Counted from the stretch's first letter, positions 16,247 through 27,543 are shown. The stretch: 64,000 nucleotides of DNA from Pectobacterium punjabense (GCF_012427845.1 NZ_CP038498.1:2418001-2482000), one strand, 5' to 3'. Translations and numbers: made by a program. The notes: generated from the letters alone by a model not told the origin.

Positions 16247-17542
16247 TTAATTCCCTCTTTTCAGGTTAACGGCCAGCTCGCTTATTTTCACTGGCAGTTC
16301 GGTGCGTAGCGACCGATTAGCGGCAATACCCGTTAAAATAGACATCGCCCCATCACGATAATCTGCGGCACGATGTAATGGATCGGGTTCCGGTGTACCA
16401 AACAGATCGTTTAACATGACTTGATCGCCGCCGCCGTGCCCACCCGATTTAAATTCAACCGGTACGGCATAAGGCGCGTCAAACATCGGATAGATCTTTA
16501 TTTCACATTCATCCAGCGCACCTTCATCTTCTTTTTGTCCGCCTCCGTTTACATAAGATTTTTCTACCAGTTTCATTTCTAACCGGCCCTTGCTGCCATT
16601 AAACACCACATTCAACCCTTCCCACGGTAAATAGGCATTTAATGAGTACGTCATAATGGCTTTGTTCTTATAACGCACCATGACACCCAGCACATCTTCA
16701 ATATTAATACCGTCATCGAACACGCTTTTATCGCGGTAATAACCATCTTCATGTTCGGCATCTAAATATAAAGCCGTCAATTGTTCGCTTTGATTCATAT
16801 GCAGTGCAAACGGGTCATTCTCTGCTGCAACACTATTATGTGAACGTGCATAGAATGCGGTGACACCACGCGCTTCGGCATTCGCTTTACCATAAAAGCG
16901 CAAATCACCTTGTGCGTAAACGGTTTCCGGTTCGCTATCCAGCCAGAAATTCACCAGGTCGAAATGGTGAGTGGATTTATGCACCAGCAGCCCGCCGCTA
17001 TTGCGTTTGTCACGGTGCCAGCGACGGAAATAATCTGCCCCATGTTCGGTATTCAACAGCCATTCAAAATGGACAGAATAGACTTCACCAATAACGCCTG
17101 CGGCAATTAATTCACGGACTTTACTGTGGTGAGGGGCGTAGCGGTAATTAAAGGTCACTCGCAATTTACGGCCGGTGCGGTTAATCGCGTCGATAATCGC
17201 CTGACATTTTTCTTCGTCAATCGTCATCGGTTTTTCACTGATAACATCACACCCTAGTTCCATTGCCCGGATAATATAGTGATGATGCGTCCGGTCTATC
17301 GATGCAACAATAACAACATCTGGTGTGGTTTCTGCGATCATCTGCTCAAATTGATCGGCATGATACGTCGCCACATTATTGTGGCCAAATTTATGGACAA
17401 TCTGGTTGGCGTAATCCATTCGCGTCTGGTTTGTATCGCAAAATGCAACAAAGTGCCCCTGTTCCTGATGATCTCTGGCGATCGATTCCAGATAAAGGCC
17501 CGCTCGGCCACCCGTTCCCACTACAGCATATTTCTTTTTCAT
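16247..17542 (-). CDS. Gfo/Idh/MocA family NAD(P)-dependent dehydrogenase
   Basis: A 431-residue oxidoreductase. The N-terminal Rossmann domain has VVGTGGRAGLYL (about 6-17) and the family EKPMTIDEEKC motif with the catalytic Lys. The C-terminal domain holds HKSTHHFDLVNFWLDSEPETVYAQGD, with the His-x3-His/Asp arrangement of sugar dehydrogenases. Substrate is probably a sugar or sugar acid (inference from family and the adjacent binding protein). ATG 17542 has GGGGG about 11 bases upstream; earlier in-frame starts (17551, and TTG 17560) are possible. It is probably cotranscribed with the binding protein. Confidence 0.88.
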   Translation of the reverse strand: MKKKYAVVGTGGRAGLYLESIARDHQEQGHFVAFCDTNQTRMDYANQIVHKFGHNNVATYHADQFEQMIAETTPDVVIVASIDRTHHHYIIRAMELGCDVISEKPMTIDEEKCQAIIDAINRTGRKLRVTFNYRYAPHHSKVRELIAAGVIGEVYSVHFEWLLNTEHGADYFRRWHRDKRNSGGLLVHKSTHHFDLVNFWLDSEPETVYAQGDLRFYGKANAEARGVTAFYARSHNSVAAENDPFALHMNQSEQLTALYLDAEHEDGYYRDKSVFDDGINIEDVLGVMVRYKNKAIMTYSLNAYLPWEGLNVVFNGSKGRLEMKLVEKSYVNGGGQKEDEGALDECEIKIYPMFDAPYAVPVEFKSGGHGGGDQVMLNDLFGTPEPDPLHRAADYRDGAMSILTGIAANRSLRTELPVKISELAVNLKRGN

Positions 17543-18028
17543 TCTGCGCATGTCCCCCAATAACGTAGATCACATAGCTATTCGTACATAAAACGCCTTT
17601 GCCATAAAAAATAGAACATACCCACATCGTTCACCTTCATATTATTGCCATGTGATAGCGTTATCTGGCAGTAGGATAAAGATTGACATGCTCCATCTCT
17701 CATAAATACAAATTGAATATTTACTATATTACCGTTTGATTTTATTGGTAATGTTAGATTCGATTTATCCCACATACCTCACACTTGATTCTCTTAACTG
17801 CTCATACGCCAGCAGGATTCCCTCCACAATAGCGTCCCGTTCTTCCATTTTTTGCCAGATTGAGAATGCACCGAAGCGGCACGGGTTACGATCGTGATGG
17901 CCTTCTCCTTTTTCGCCTCACTGCGTGACACATCTCTCATTTTATTTTCAATCCATCTGATGATGCAGGATAATCGGCGTGCAACTAATGAGAGATGCAA
18001 GAAAGCGACAAGCACGTAAGGAATCACT
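17543..18028. other. intergenic region, divergent promoters
   Basis: About 486 bases between the dehydrogenase gene and ogt. It contains AT-rich tracts at 17700-17770 and single TGTGAT half sites (17564-17575 read on the minus strand, and 17650-17655), but no complete CRP palindrome that I trust. Short open frames here look like noise. Confidence 0.5.
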
Positions 18029-18562
18029 ATGCAGATTTTTTTCCAGGACACCATGGCTACGCCACTTGGGGAGTTATTGATTATTGCTGATGAAAATAAT
18101 CATTTGCGTGCCGTTGAGTGGCGCGAATATGAAGACGATTTATTTCGCTCACTCAATCGCAGTTATCGGAATGATCCCTTTTCGTTACAGCCACGTCATA
18201 ATCCCGGTGGTTTGACCGACAGCCTGCAACGCTATTTTGATGGCGAATTAACGATTATTGATACGCTGCCCGTCGCTTCTGTAGGAACCGAATTTCAGCA
18301 GCAGGTTTGGCGGGAATTACGCAACATCCCCTGCGGAGAAATTACCACATACGGCGAGCTTGCGACGCTATTAGGGCGCACGGGTGCAGCTCGCGCGGTC
18401 GGCATGGCAAACGGCTCAAACCCTGTCAGCATCGTCGTTCCGTGTCATCGTGTTATCGGTGCCGGTGGGGCGATGACCGGCTATGCTGGGGGGGTTCACC
18501 GTAAACAGTGGCTGCTAAAGCACGAAGGTTATTTGGCTCGCCAAAATAGTTTACCGTTATAA
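18029..18562 (+). CDS. ogt: O6-methylguanine-DNA methyltransferase Ogt
   Basis: Suicidal DNA repair protein that transfers methyl from O6-methylguanine or O4-methylthymine to its own cysteine. The 177-residue protein carries the invariant PCHRVI with acceptor Cys139, the helix-turn-helix recognition segment [27 protein letters not shown] and an N-terminal ribonuclease-H-like domain. AAGGAATC lies before the ATG. ogt next to fnr is the enterobacterial arrangement. Confidence 0.97.
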   Translation: MQIFFQDTMATPLGELLIIADENNHLRAVEWREYEDDLFRSLNRSYRNDPFSLQPRHNPGGLTDSLQRYFDGELTIIDTLPVASVGTEFQQQVWRELRNIPCGEITTYGELATLLGRTGAARAVGMANGSNPVSIVVPCHRVIGAGGAMTGYAGGVHRKQWLLKHEGYLARQNSLPL

Positions 18563-18795
18563 TTATAACGCGTCCGACACGTAAAAAATCCACGCCGAAT
18601 TGCTTATTCGTAAGTGATTCGGGTTAACCAATGCGTTAACCATTCTGTAACGCGATAGGCGAAAATATTATTGCCACGTAAAGTTTATATATCAGAATAT
18701 TTTTCAGCAAAATCGAAAAATTATAGTTAGTTCACTATTTATTGGTCTATTCCTGTGATTGCCGCTCTTATCACGGCCGATAAAAGCTGTTAAAA

Positions 18796-18809
18796 TTGAC
18801 CAATATCAA
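18796..18809 (+). promoter_or_regulatory. FNR box upstream of fnr (autoregulation)
   Basis: TTGAC-CAAT-ATCAA differs from the FNR consensus TTGAT-N4-ATCAA at one position and lies 21 bases before the fnr ATG, as in E. coli where FNR represses its own gene. Confidence 0.8.
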
Positions 18810-18829
18810 TTATTGCCTGAGCAAAGCCT

Positions 18830-19576
18830 ATGATCCCGGAAAAGCGAATTATCCGACGCATCCAGTCTGGCGGTTGTGCAATCCACTGTCAGGATTGCAG
18901 TATCAGTCAGCTATGCATCCCTTTCACCCTGAATGAACACGAGCTCGATCAGCTCGACAACATCATTGAAAGGAAGAAGCCTATCCAGAAGGGGCAAGCG
19001 CTATTCAAAGCAGGTGATGAACTCAGATCGCTGTACGCGATTCGTTCCGGTACGATAAAAAGTTATACCATCACAGAGCAAGGCGATGAGCAAATTACCG
19101 GCTTTCATCTGGCGGGCGATTTAGTCGGTTTTGACGCGATTGGCACCGCGCAACACCCGAGTTTCGCTCAGGCGCTGGAAACCTCAATGGTCTGCGAAAT
19201 TCCGTTCGAAACGCTGGACGATCTCTCTGGGAAAATGCCGAACCTCCGTCAACAGATGATGCGCTTGATGAGTGGCGAAATCCGTGGCGACCAGGACATG
19301 ATTCTGCTGCTGTCGAAGAAGAACGCTGAAGAGCGTCTGGCAGCGTTTGTTTACAACCTTTCCCGCCGTTTTGCCCAACGTGGCTTCTCACCGCGTGAAT
19401 TCCGTCTGACCATGACGCGCGGTGACATTGGTAACTACCTAGGGCTGACCGTTGAAACCATCAGCCGTCTGCTGGGACGTTTCCAGAAAAGTGGTACGCT
19501 GGCAGTAAAAGGGAAATACATTACGATCGAGAATATCGATGCGCTTTCCGAATTAGCCGGGTCTTCACGTAAATAA
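18830..19576 (+). CDS. fnr: oxygen-sensing transcriptional regulator FNR
   Basis: Global regulator of the aerobic-anaerobic switch, a CRP-family dimer activated by an oxygen-labile [4Fe-4S] cluster. The N-terminus is identical to E. coli FNR over most of its length and holds the cluster cysteines 20, 23 and 29 plus Cys122 (SMVCEIP). The C-terminal recognition helix [11 protein letters not shown] reads TTGAT half sites. The last residues diverge from E. coli (ELAGSSRK). An FNR box at 18796-18809 predicts autoregulation. A hairpin at 19596-19630 probably ends the transcript before uspE. Confidence 0.99.
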   Translation: MIPEKRIIRRIQSGGCAIHCQDCSISQLCIPFTLNEHELDQLDNIIERKKPIQKGQALFKAGDELRSLYAIRSGTIKSYTITEQGDEQITGFHLAGDLVGFDAIGTAQHPSFAQALETSMVCEIPFETLDDLSGKMPNLRQQMMRLMSGEIRGDQDMILLLSKKNAEERLAAFVYNLSRRFAQRGFSPREFRLTMTRGDIGNYLGLTVETISRLLGRFQKSGTLAVKGKYITIENIDALSELAGSSRK

Positions 19577-19595
19577 TACTTCCAGCCTAACTCGT

Positions 19596-19630
19596 TGACG
19601 CTACCACTTTTTTTTGCTGTGGCAGCGTCA
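19596..19630 (+). terminator. hairpin after fnr
   Basis: TGACGCTACCAC (19596-19607) pairs with GTGGCAGCGTCA (19619-19630) with one mismatch. The loop is T-rich and TCGTTTT follows. Confidence 0.65.
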
Positions 19631-19765
19631 TCGTTTTCCCCTTCCCTGCATCATCCGTGATATTTCCTATTTTGTTATTCTGCGGCTTATCTCTGTTGTT
19701 CAAAACGATCCCATTGCGGTACTCTTAATTTACGGGCTGTGGAGTAACAGCTGTTTGGAGGAGCT

Positions 19766-20716
19766 ATGGCAAAGTATCAGAATTTACTGGTAGCTATTGA
19801 CCCAAATCAGGATGACCAACCAGCGCTGCGTCGGGCGGTTTATCTGGTTCAGCGACTTGGCGGCCATATTAAGGCATTTCTGCCGATTTATGATTTCTCT
19901 TATGAAATGACTACCCTGCTTTCCCCTGATGAAAGGGGGGAGATGCGTCAAGGTGTTATTCAGCAACGGACCGAGTGGATTAAGGAACAGTGTAAACACT
20001 ACCTTGAGGCTGGCGTTTCGATAGAGATCAAAGTGGTCTGGCACAATAAGCCGTTTGAAGCCATCATTCGGGAAGTAATTTCTGGGCAACATGACCTGTT
20101 GTTGAAAATGGCCCATCAGCACGATCGGCTGGAAGCCGTTATCTTTACGCCAACAGACTGGCAATTACTGAGAAAATGTCCTTGCCCCGTGTGGATGGTA
20201 AAAGATCAGCCATGGCCGACCGAAGGCCGAGCATTGGTTGCCGTCAATCTGGCCAGTGAAGATCCTTATCACGATCCACTCAATATCAAACTGGTATCAG
20301 AAACGCTGGAGCTAGCGCAGCAGGTTGACCAAACCGAAGTTCACTTGGTTGGCGCTTACCCGGTTACCCCCATCAATATCGCCATTGAATTGCCTGATTT
20401 CGATCCCAGCGTCTACAACGATGCGATTCGAGGGCAGCACTTGATTGCCATGAAATCGCTACGCCAGAAGTTCAGCTTGGATGAACGCGTAACACACGTA
20501 GAAAAAGGGCTGCCAGAAGAGGTGATTCCCGACTTGGCGGAACATTTGCAGGCTGGCGTCGTGGTTCTGGGATCGTTGGGCAGAACCGGCCTTTCCGCTG
20601 CCTTTATCGGCAACACCGTCGAACATGTGATTGATCACCTGAAGTGCGACCTGCTAGCGATCAAACCCGATGATTTCGTTTCGCCGATTACGCAGGAAGA
20701 TAGCGAAAACGATTGA
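19766..20716 (+). CDS. uspE: universal stress protein UspE
   Basis: Cytoplasmic tandem universal stress protein linked to stress resistance and motility/adhesion control. Its 316 residues equal the E. coli length and contain two Usp domains (about 1-145 and 155-305). The second ends with the nucleotide-type motif [32 protein letters not shown]-like sequence precedes the ATG. It lies downstream of fnr as in E. coli, with its own terminator at 20744-20776. Confidence 0.96.
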   Translation: MAKYQNLLVAIDPNQDDQPALRRAVYLVQRLGGHIKAFLPIYDFSYEMTTLLSPDERGEMRQGVIQQRTEWIKEQCKHYLEAGVSIEIKVVWHNKPFEAIIREVISGQHDLLLKMAHQHDRLEAVIFTPTDWQLLRKCPCPVWMVKDQPWPTEGRALVAVNLASEDPYHDPLNIKLVSETLELAQQVDQTEVHLVGAYPVTPINIAIELPDFDPSVYNDAIRGQHLIAMKSLRQKFSLDERVTHVEKGLPEEVIPDLAEHLQAGVVVLGSLGRTGLSAAFIGNTVEHVIDHLKCDLLAIKPDDFVSPITQEDSEND

Positions 20717-20743
20717 TCGTTCATTGCATCGCTTTCAGCATCA

Positions 20744-20776
20744 AATAATGCCAGCCTTCGTGCTGGCATTATTTTT
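20744..20776 (+). terminator. terminator of uspE
   Basis: AATAATGCCAGC and GCTGGCATTATT form a 12-bp stem with a 6-base CTTCGT loop, followed by a T run. Confidence 0.9.
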
Positions 20777-20803
20777 CGCAGTATCATAGATATAATAGAT
20801 GTG

Positions 20804-20828
20804 AAAAAGGGGCGATGTTCGCCCCTTT
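20804..20828 (-). terminator. terminator of pntAB
   Basis: AAAGGGGCG pairs with CGCCCCTTT around ATGTT; read leftward it ends in a T run, 22 bases past the pntB stop. Confidence 0.85.
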
Positions 20829-20850
20829 CGTTTTCTACGTTCTACCACGC

Positions 20851-22239
20851 TTACAGCGCTTTCAGAATCGCCTCAACGCTGTCTTTGGCATCGCCAAACA
20901 ACATCTGCGTGTTCTCTTTAAAGAATAGTGGGTTCTGTACGCCAGCGTAACCGGTATTCATGGAACGCTTAAACACGATAACATTCTGCGCTTTCCACAC
21001 TTCCAGTACTGGCATGCCAGCAATTGGGCTATGCGGATCTTCTTGCGCCGCCGGGTTAACGGTGTCATTCGCGCCAATGACCAGCACAGTGTCAGTGTCG
21101 GTGAAATCGTCATTAATTTCATCCATTTCCAGCACGATGTCGTAAGGCACTTTCGCTTCAGCTAACAGTACGTTCATATGTCCAGGTAAACGCCCGGCAA
21201 CCGGGTGAATACCAAAGCGAACATTGATACCACGAGCACGCAGTTTTGCAGTGATGTCATGCACAGGGTATTGCGCCTGTGCAACGGCCATGCCGTATCC
21301 CGGCGTGATAATGACCGAGGTTGAGTTCTTGAGCAAATCAGCTACATCTTCCGCTGAAGCCTCACGATATTCTCCGACCTCTTCGCTCTCACTGGAGGAT
21401 ACCCCATCGGTACCAAAACCACCGGCAATCACGCTGATAAAGGAGCGGTTCATCGCCTTACACATAATGTAAGACAGAATTGCACCGGAAGAACCCACCA
21501 GAGCACCGGTCACGATCAACAGGTCATTGCTCAGCATGAAGCCTGCTGCTGCGGCCGCCCAACCGGAGTAGGAGTTCAGCATGGAAACGACGACCGGCAT
21601 GTCTGCACCGCCAATCGATGCAACCAAGTGCCAACCAAACACCAGCGCAATCGCCGTCATCAGAATCAGCGCCAGTACCTGCAACGCTACGCTGCCGGTG
21701 TTGACGAAAACCAATAACAGCAGGAAGGACACAACCAGCGCCGCCAGATTCATTTTATGGCGATGAGGCAACATCAACGGTTTGGAAGAGATATTGCCGC
21801 GCAGTTTACCAAACGCGATAACTGAGCCTGTGAAGGTCACCGCACCGATGAAGATACCCAGGAAGACTTCCGTCAAATGGATATTGACCATCACTGGATC
21901 GGTGATTTCACCGTGGTCGAGGAAGCTGTTAAAGCCGACCAGTACCGCAGCCAATCCCACAAAGCTGTGAAGAATAGCGACCAGTTCTGGCATTTCGGTC
22001 ATTTCAACCTTACGCGCCAGATAAATACCGATTGATCCACCGATCGCCATTGCCACGATGATCCAGCCAACGTTGCCAGAATCAGGCCCCAGAATCGTCG
22101 CGATCAGCGCAAGCGCCATCCCGCTGATCCCGAAGATGTTCCCTTGTTGCGACGTTTCGTGCTTGGACAACCCGGCCAAACTGAAAATAAAGAGAATTGC
22201 GGCAACAATGTATGCAGCAGTTACTAATCCACCAGACAT
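20851..22239 (-). CDS. pntB: NAD(P) transhydrogenase subunit beta
   Basis: Inner-membrane subunit of the proton-translocating transhydrogenase, which makes NADPH from NADH at the expense of the proton gradient. At 462 residues (E. coli length) it has about nine membrane helices in residues 1-260, a linker, and the NADP-binding domain III with [13 protein letters not shown] and [25 protein letters not shown]. It begins 10 bases after the pntA stop, so the two are cotranscribed. Confidence 0.98.
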   Translation of the reverse strand: MSGGLVTAAYIVAAILFIFSLAGLSKHETSQQGNIFGISGMALALIATILGPDSGNVGWIIVAMAIGGSIGIYLARKVEMTEMPELVAILHSFVGLAAVLVGFNSFLDHGEITDPVMVNIHLTEVFLGIFIGAVTFTGSVIAFGKLRGNISSKPLMLPHRHKMNLAALVVSFLLLLVFVNTGSVALQVLALILMTAIALVFGWHLVASIGGADMPVVVSMLNSYSGWAAAAAGFMLSNDLLIVTGALVGSSGAILSYIMCKAMNRSFISVIAGGFGTDGVSSSESEEVGEYREASAEDVADLLKNSTSVIITPGYGMAVAQAQYPVHDITAKLRARGINVRFGIHPVAGRLPGHMNVLLAEAKVPYDIVLEMDEINDDFTDTDTVLVIGANDTVNPAAQEDPHSPIAGMPVLEVWKAQNVIVFKRSMNTGYAGVQNPLFFKENTQMLFGDAKDSVEAILKAL

Positions 22240-22249
22240 GTGTTACCCC

Positions 22250-23779
22250 TTAGTTTTTACGGAACATTTTCAGCATGCGCTGAGTCACGGTGAAACCACC
22301 GAAAATATTGATGCTGGCAATCAATACGGCAATGAATGAGAAAAATGACACCCATCCGCCGTGACCGATTTGCAACAATGCTCCGACAACGATAATGCCT
22401 GATATCGCGTTAGTCACTGACATCAGTGGCGTGTGCAACGCGTGGCTGACATTCCAGACCACGTAATAGCCCACAACGCAGGACAACGCAAAAACAGTAA
22501 AGTGAGACAGGAACTCTTTAGGTGCGACATCAGCCAGCCAGCCAAACAGCAGAATGGCAATCACGAGGAACGCGTATTTCTTCCACGGTGATGTTGGCTT
22601 GGCTTCTGCTTTCACCGGTGCAGCGGCCGGTTTTGCCTGTTGTGGCTGCGCTGAAACCTGAATTGGCGGCGCTGGCCAGGTAATTTCACCTTCTTTAATA
22701 ACGGTCACACCGCGAATCACGGTGTCGTCAAAATCGACATCGATTTCGCCGTCTTTCTCTTTGCAGAGCAACTTAAGCAGGTTTACCAGATTCGTGCCGT
22801 AAAGCTGTGAGGATTGTGTTGGTAGACGGCTAGGTAAATCGGTGTAACCGATAATTTTGACGCCGTTCTCCGTCACGGTCACGCGGTCGGCAACGGTCAA
22901 TTCGCAGTTCCCACCCGTTTGCGCTGCCAAATCGACGATCACGCTGCCGGGCTTCATGCTCAGCACCATCTCTTTGGTAATCAGGCGCGGAGCCGGTTTC
23001 CCTGGGATCAAGGCGGTAGTGACGATAATGTCGACGTCTTTTGCCTGGGCCGCAAACAGTTCCATTTCCGCTTTGATAAAGGCTTCAGACATGACTTTGG
23101 CATAGCCGTCACCGCTGCCCGCCTCTTCTTCAAAGTCGAGTTCGAGGAACTCGGCTCCCATACTTTTAACCTGCTCCTTCACTTCAGGGCGAGTGTCAAA
23201 AGCACGAACGATAGCACCTAAACTACCTGCTGCGCCGATCGCAGCCAAACCGGCTACCCCTGCGCCAATAATCATGACTTTAGCGGGCGGAACCTTACCC
23301 GCAGCGGTAATCTGTCCGGTAAAGAAACGGCCAAATTCGTGGGCAGCTTCAACGATAGCGCGATAGCCTGCAATGTTGGCCATCGAACTCAGTGCATCCA
23401 GTGACTGTGCGCGCGAAATACGTGGCACAGAATCCATTGCCATCACCGTCACTTGACGGGCAGCCAGTTTTTCCAGCAGTACCGGGTTTTGCGCCGGCCA
23501 AATGAAACTGACAACCGTACTGCCCGCACGGGTCAGCTCGATTTCATCATCCTGCGGCGCATTCACCTTCAGGACAATATCGGATTGCCAGACTTCTGAG
23601 CTGTCAACAATCGACGCGCCGGCTTCTTCGTATGCCGCATCGTCAAAACTTGCCAGTTTTCCTGCCTCACGTTCTATCGAGACCGTAAAACCCAGTTTCA
23701 GCAGCTGTTCAACCGTTTTCGGCGTAGCTGCTACACGGGCTTCATTGGCCAACCGCTCTCTTGGTACACCAATACGCAT
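22250..23779 (-). CDS. pntA: NAD(P) transhydrogenase subunit alpha
   Basis: NAD(H)-binding partner of PntB. Domain I (about 1-370) is alanine-dehydrogenase-like, with the NAD motif [18 protein letters not shown] (about 172-189) and the opening [17 protein letters not shown]. An Ala/Pro/Lys-rich linker (about 370-400) leads to four C-terminal membrane helices. The length, 509 residues, is one short of E. coli PntA. Confidence 0.98.
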   Translation of the reverse strand: MRIGVPRERLANEARVAATPKTVEQLLKLGFTVSIEREAGKLASFDDAAYEEAGASIVDSSEVWQSDIVLKVNAPQDDEIELTRAGSTVVSFIWPAQNPVLLEKLAARQVTVMAMDSVPRISRAQSLDALSSMANIAGYRAIVEAAHEFGRFFTGQITAAGKVPPAKVMIIGAGVAGLAAIGAAGSLGAIVRAFDTRPEVKEQVKSMGAEFLELDFEEEAGSGDGYAKVMSEAFIKAEMELFAAQAKDVDIIVTTALIPGKPAPRLITKEMVLSMKPGSVIVDLAAQTGGNCELTVADRVTVTENGVKIIGYTDLPSRLPTQSSQLYGTNLVNLLKLLCKEKDGEIDVDFDDTVIRGVTVIKEGEITWPAPPIQVSAQPQQAKPAAAPVKAEAKPTSPWKKYAFLVIAILLFGWLADVAPKEFLSHFTVFALSCVVGYYVVWNVSHALHTPLMSVTNAISGIIVVGALLQIGHGGWVSFFSFIAVLIASINIFGGFTVTQRMLKMFRKN

Positions 23780-24139
23780 GCTGATACCCTTTTCGCTTAT
23801 TTTTAACGAAGGTTATTATTCTCACCCTACTCTGTTATACGAATTCGCCGAGACCCACTGCACCCTGTATCCCCGCATTCACGCGGTAGGAAGAGGGTTT
23901 ACTCATCTTCTACCACACGCTTTTTCGGGGCGTCTCACTGTAGGCGAACTCATTTATAACGTACTGAAAATGTGATCGATGATCCATAAATAAAATGAAT
24001 TTCACAGAAAAGCCGAGTTATCACAGGTTCTGCCAGCCTTTCTTGGTCGAAAATCATGCTCTTCTCTGCCTTTTGTAGCATTATTATGGAAGTATTTTTC
24101 TGTGCTGTTTCACAAAAACGATGTGTTACAAGGTTGTTA

Positions 24140-24155
24140 ATGTGATAAATCACAT
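24140..24155. promoter_or_regulatory. palindrome ATGTGAT-AA-ATCACAT
   Basis: Perfect inverted 7-base arms with a 2-base centre in the pntA-ydgH intergenic region. It resembles a CRP or FNR site, but the TGTGA/TCACA arms are 4 apart rather than 6, so the cognate regulator is unclear. Confidence 0.4.
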
Positions 24156-24315
24156 AAATATCCCTTATGATGGCAAAACAATCATTAACCGTTATTATTA
24201 GCACTTTTCTTGTTCTTAGCTGAAGCATTACGGCTTTTCGGCGCCACTGAAAATGCTAAAGCACAAGAATTTATTCCGTGCGATAATCAACCCCATTCCG
24301 TTACAGGTTGATTGC

Positions 24316-24348
24316 TATACCTTAAATAATTCGAGTTGCAGGAAGGCG
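24316..24348 (+). repeat. ERIC-end fragment in the ydgH leader
   Basis: About 33 bases match the left terminus of the ERIC element at 54281 (shared TAAATAATTCGAGTT, then CAGG-AGGCG), ending 12 bases before the ydgH ATG. The rest of an ERIC is absent. Confidence 0.6.
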
Positions 24349-24360
24349 AAAGGGTTTTTT

Positions 24361-25314
24361 ATGAAGCTGAAGACTACTGTTATTGCGTCCACATTATTGT
24401 TATCACTCTCGGCATTTTCAGCGCAGGCGGCACAGGAACTGACACCTGAGCAGGCAGAATCCCTGCAACCCTTTGAGCGTATTACGTTTAAAGGACGATT
24501 TAACGCAATCAATGAAGCGGTAGCCGCAGCATCAAAACGCGCCGACAAAGCGGGCGCAGCGTCGTTTTATGTGCAATCTATGACGGATGCGAATACAAGC
24601 GACTCTTGGAATGTTACTGTTGACCTGTATCGCAAAGATGCGCCAAAAGCGAAACAAGATGTGCAATATCGCACCATCTACGGCGTGAAAGAACTGCCGA
24701 AAGATGCGGCCTATTTGCTGGAACCTTATGACACAGTCACTGTGAGCGGTTTATTCAGCACTCAGCCTGACCTAATCGATGCGATTGCGAAAGCAGCAAA
24801 AGAGAAAAATGCTGACTCGTTTTACATCGTACGCCAGATTGATGTGAACTCGAATAGCGCTAATCAAAGGGCTACCGCATTTATCTATAAAGCCGATGCG
24901 CCAAAACGCCAGCTTCAGAAACCTGATGCGATCCCTGCCGATTCTGATGCGGGTCGCGCTGCACTGGCTGCTGGTGGTGCAGAAGCCGCGAAAGTAGAAA
25001 TCCCAGGCGTTGCTTACTCTGATAGCCCTAGCCGCAGCGTGGGCAACTTCTTTGAAACGCAATCGTCAAAAGGTGGACGTTACACGGTAACGTTGCCTGA
25101 TGGTACGCAAATTCAGGAACTTAACAATGCCACGGCAGCACAGATGGTGCCTTTCGACTCCATCCAGTTCCGCGGCAACTACACCAATATTACACAAATA
25201 TCCGAAGCGGTTGCTAAACGCGCGGGCGAGAAAGGTGCCAAGTACTACCACATTACCAGACAGTGGGAAGGTAAAGGCAACAACATGACCATCAGTGCCG
25301 ATCTCTATAAATAA
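24361..25314 (+). CDS. ydgH: periplasmic DUF1471 triple-repeat protein YdgH
   Basis: A 317-residue exported protein (E. coli YdgH 314). The signal peptide is MKLKTTVIASTLLLSLSAFSAQA, cut before AQEL. Three DUF1471 (BhsA/McbA) modules follow, at about 35-100, 115-180 and 255-317, each with the pattern F-x-x-I/V-x-x-x-G and a ...GAxSFYV/YYHI strand; the last ends YHITRQWEGKGNNMTISADLYK. Role in stress, biofilm or envelope function is only loosely defined. AAAGGG lies 6 bases before the ATG, just after the ERIC-end fragment. The pntA-ydgH neighbourhood is conserved with E. coli. Confidence 0.93.
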   Translation: MKLKTTVIASTLLLSLSAFSAQAAQELTPEQAESLQPFERITFKGRFNAINEAVAAASKRADKAGAASFYVQSMTDANTSDSWNVTVDLYRKDAPKAKQDVQYRTIYGVKELPKDAAYLLEPYDTVTVSGLFSTQPDLIDAIAKAAKEKNADSFYIVRQIDVNSNSANQRATAFIYKADAPKRQLQKPDAIPADSDAGRAALAAGGAEAAKVEIPGVAYSDSPSRSVGNFFETQSSKGGRYTVTLPDGTQIQELNNATAAQMVPFDSIQFRGNYTNITQISEAVAKRAGEKGAKYYHITRQWEGKGNNMTISADLYK

Positions 25315-25344
25315 CGGACGCAGTGTAGCTGCTAAGCCTTATAA

Positions 25345-25370
25345 AAAAACCCGCGATATCGCGGGTTTTT
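25345..25370. terminator. bidirectional terminator, ydgH and kdsA
   Basis: AAAAACCCGCGAT and ATCGCGGGTTTTT form a self-complementary stem with A and T runs on its two flanks, so it can terminate both converging transcripts. Confidence 0.9.
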
Positions 25371-25394
25371 GCTATCAGTAATCAATACGACAGA

Positions 25395-26276
<882 letters not shown>

Positions 26277-26324
26277 TTAACGCTGCATTACTGCAAAACG
26301 GTTTCTTAATGTAAGACTATTTTT

Positions 26325-27134
26325 TTAATGCAAGACAATCTGTTTCTGCTCTATCGAATGAATCTGTACTTTTATCATTTCACTCACGGGATCTTCAGGG
26401 CACTGTTCAACAAAATAGTTGAGGTCTGACAGTGCAATATGGTCACAATCCAACTGAGCATAAATCAGACCGCGATCGCGGATCTCATACGGATCATCCG
26501 GGTCAAATTGCAACACCGCTTCGCTGGCTCGCAACGCCAATTCCATCTGTTTTTCTTCCATCAACGCGACTTTCAGCGTATCGAGCATTTTACGCACGAT
26601 CATGACATTCTCCGCTTCATCCAGATCTTCATCCAGCAAACGGGTTGACGGTCCGATGTTACCTTTCAGCCAAACTTCCAGCACGTGCTCACTTAACGTA
26701 TCGCCATTAAGTGGATTGATCAGCCACATCTCTTCATCGAGCCAGTCGGCACGTAGAATCAACTGCGTCGGGAAAATCACCGGCATCAGCGGTAGGCCAA
26801 GTTCGTTTGCGATATGCAGGAAAATGATACCAAGTGACACGGGCATGCCCTGACGAGATTCCAGCACCTGATCCAACCATAGCGCATCAGACAGGCGATA
26901 AACGCCGCCAGCTCCGCCAAATCCCCACGTGTGATAAAACAGCTCAATCAGTTTTTCAAGCTGAAGATCTTGCTCAAGGTCGTCAGGAATAACAGCCCGG
27001 GCGCTCTCAACCAGCTGTTGCAGATTTTGCCGCACATCCTGAGCGGGAAAGTCGCGGCGAATAGCCTGTGAAACCAACACGACACCATCACTTAGCAGTG
27101 ACTGGTTGAATTCAAAATCAGCAATAGCACTCAT
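26325..27134 (-). CDS. sirB1: SirB1/YchA transglutaminase-like tetratricopeptide protein
   Basis: 269 residues when started at MSAIADFEFNQSLL, exactly the E. coli YchA length; the frame is open 20 codons upstream into sirB2 but that is unlikely. The N-terminal SirB1 domain has the FYHTWGFGGAGGVYRLSDALWLDQVLESRQGMPVSLGIIF block; a TPR-like tail follows from about residue 195. Function is unknown. It starts 2 bases after the sirB2 stop. Confidence 0.93.
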   Translation of the reverse strand: MSAIADFEFNQSLLSDGVVLVSQAIRRDFPAQDVRQNLQQLVESARAVIPDDLEQDLQLEKLIELFYHTWGFGGAGGVYRLSDALWLDQVLESRQGMPVSLGIIFLHIANELGLPLMPVIFPTQLILRADWLDEEMWLINPLNGDTLSEHVLEVWLKGNIGPSTRLLDEDLDEAENVMIVRKMLDTLKVALMEEKQMELALRASEAVLQFDPDDPYEIRDRGLIYAQLDCDHIALSDLNYFVEQCPEDPVSEMIKVQIHSIEQKQIVLH

Positions 27135-27136
27135 AA

Positions 27137-27538
27137 TTATTCCATCAGCAACGGTGACTGGGTCAGTGCCAGCAGCACGACCACACCAAAGCATATTAAA
27201 GCAGATACAAACGCCAGCCCGCGAACATTCTGGCTACGGGGGCGTTTCCCCAAGGCGATAGCGCCAAGAAGGATATAAATGATAACGCCAAACAGTTTTT
27301 CCGTCAGCCAGCTTTGCTCCGGCGTAAACGGATAAGTGTGACTCTGAATGATTAAACCAATACCGCTGATCAATAACAAGGTATCGTTAATATGCGGTAG
27401 AATTTTAACCCAACGCTGTTGCAGCAGAGGCGATTGCCGACACAGCCAGAAAAAACGGATGACAAACAGGGAAATACTGATGCCAATCGTTGCCAGATGC
27501 AGATATATCGTGGCTGGGTAAAGAGTTATCACGTCCAT
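27137..27538 (-). CDS. sirB2: SirB2/YchQ family inner-membrane protein
   Basis: 133 residues with four membrane helices (about 8-27, 43-62, 76-93, 104-125). Start MDVITLYPATIYLHL at 27538 has AGGAG 5 bases upstream; an upstream in-frame start would overlap prmC. Function unknown; it is always found in this operon position in enterobacteria. Confidence 0.92.
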   Translation of the reverse strand: MDVITLYPATIYLHLATIGISISLFVIRFFWLCRQSPLLQQRWVKILPHINDTLLLISGIGLIIQSHTYPFTPEQSWLTEKLFGVIIYILLGAIALGKRPRSQNVRGLAFVSALICFGVVVLLALTQSPLLME

Positions 27539-27543
27539 TGCTC

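Larger units (their letters stand above)
23780..24360. other. intergenic region with pntA and ydgH promoters
   Basis: 581 bases between divergent pntA and ydgH. Visible elements are a 16-bp palindrome at 24140-24155 and an ERIC-end fragment at 24316-24348. An in-frame start for ydgH at 24253 would lie here, but the signal peptide and RBS favour 24361. Confidence 0.7.

Noticed and set aside
17580..17590. ATTCGTACATA near the dehydrogenase start, identical to a half site of the palindrome at 40-59
   Set aside because: Only one half site, no inverted partner; likely chance.
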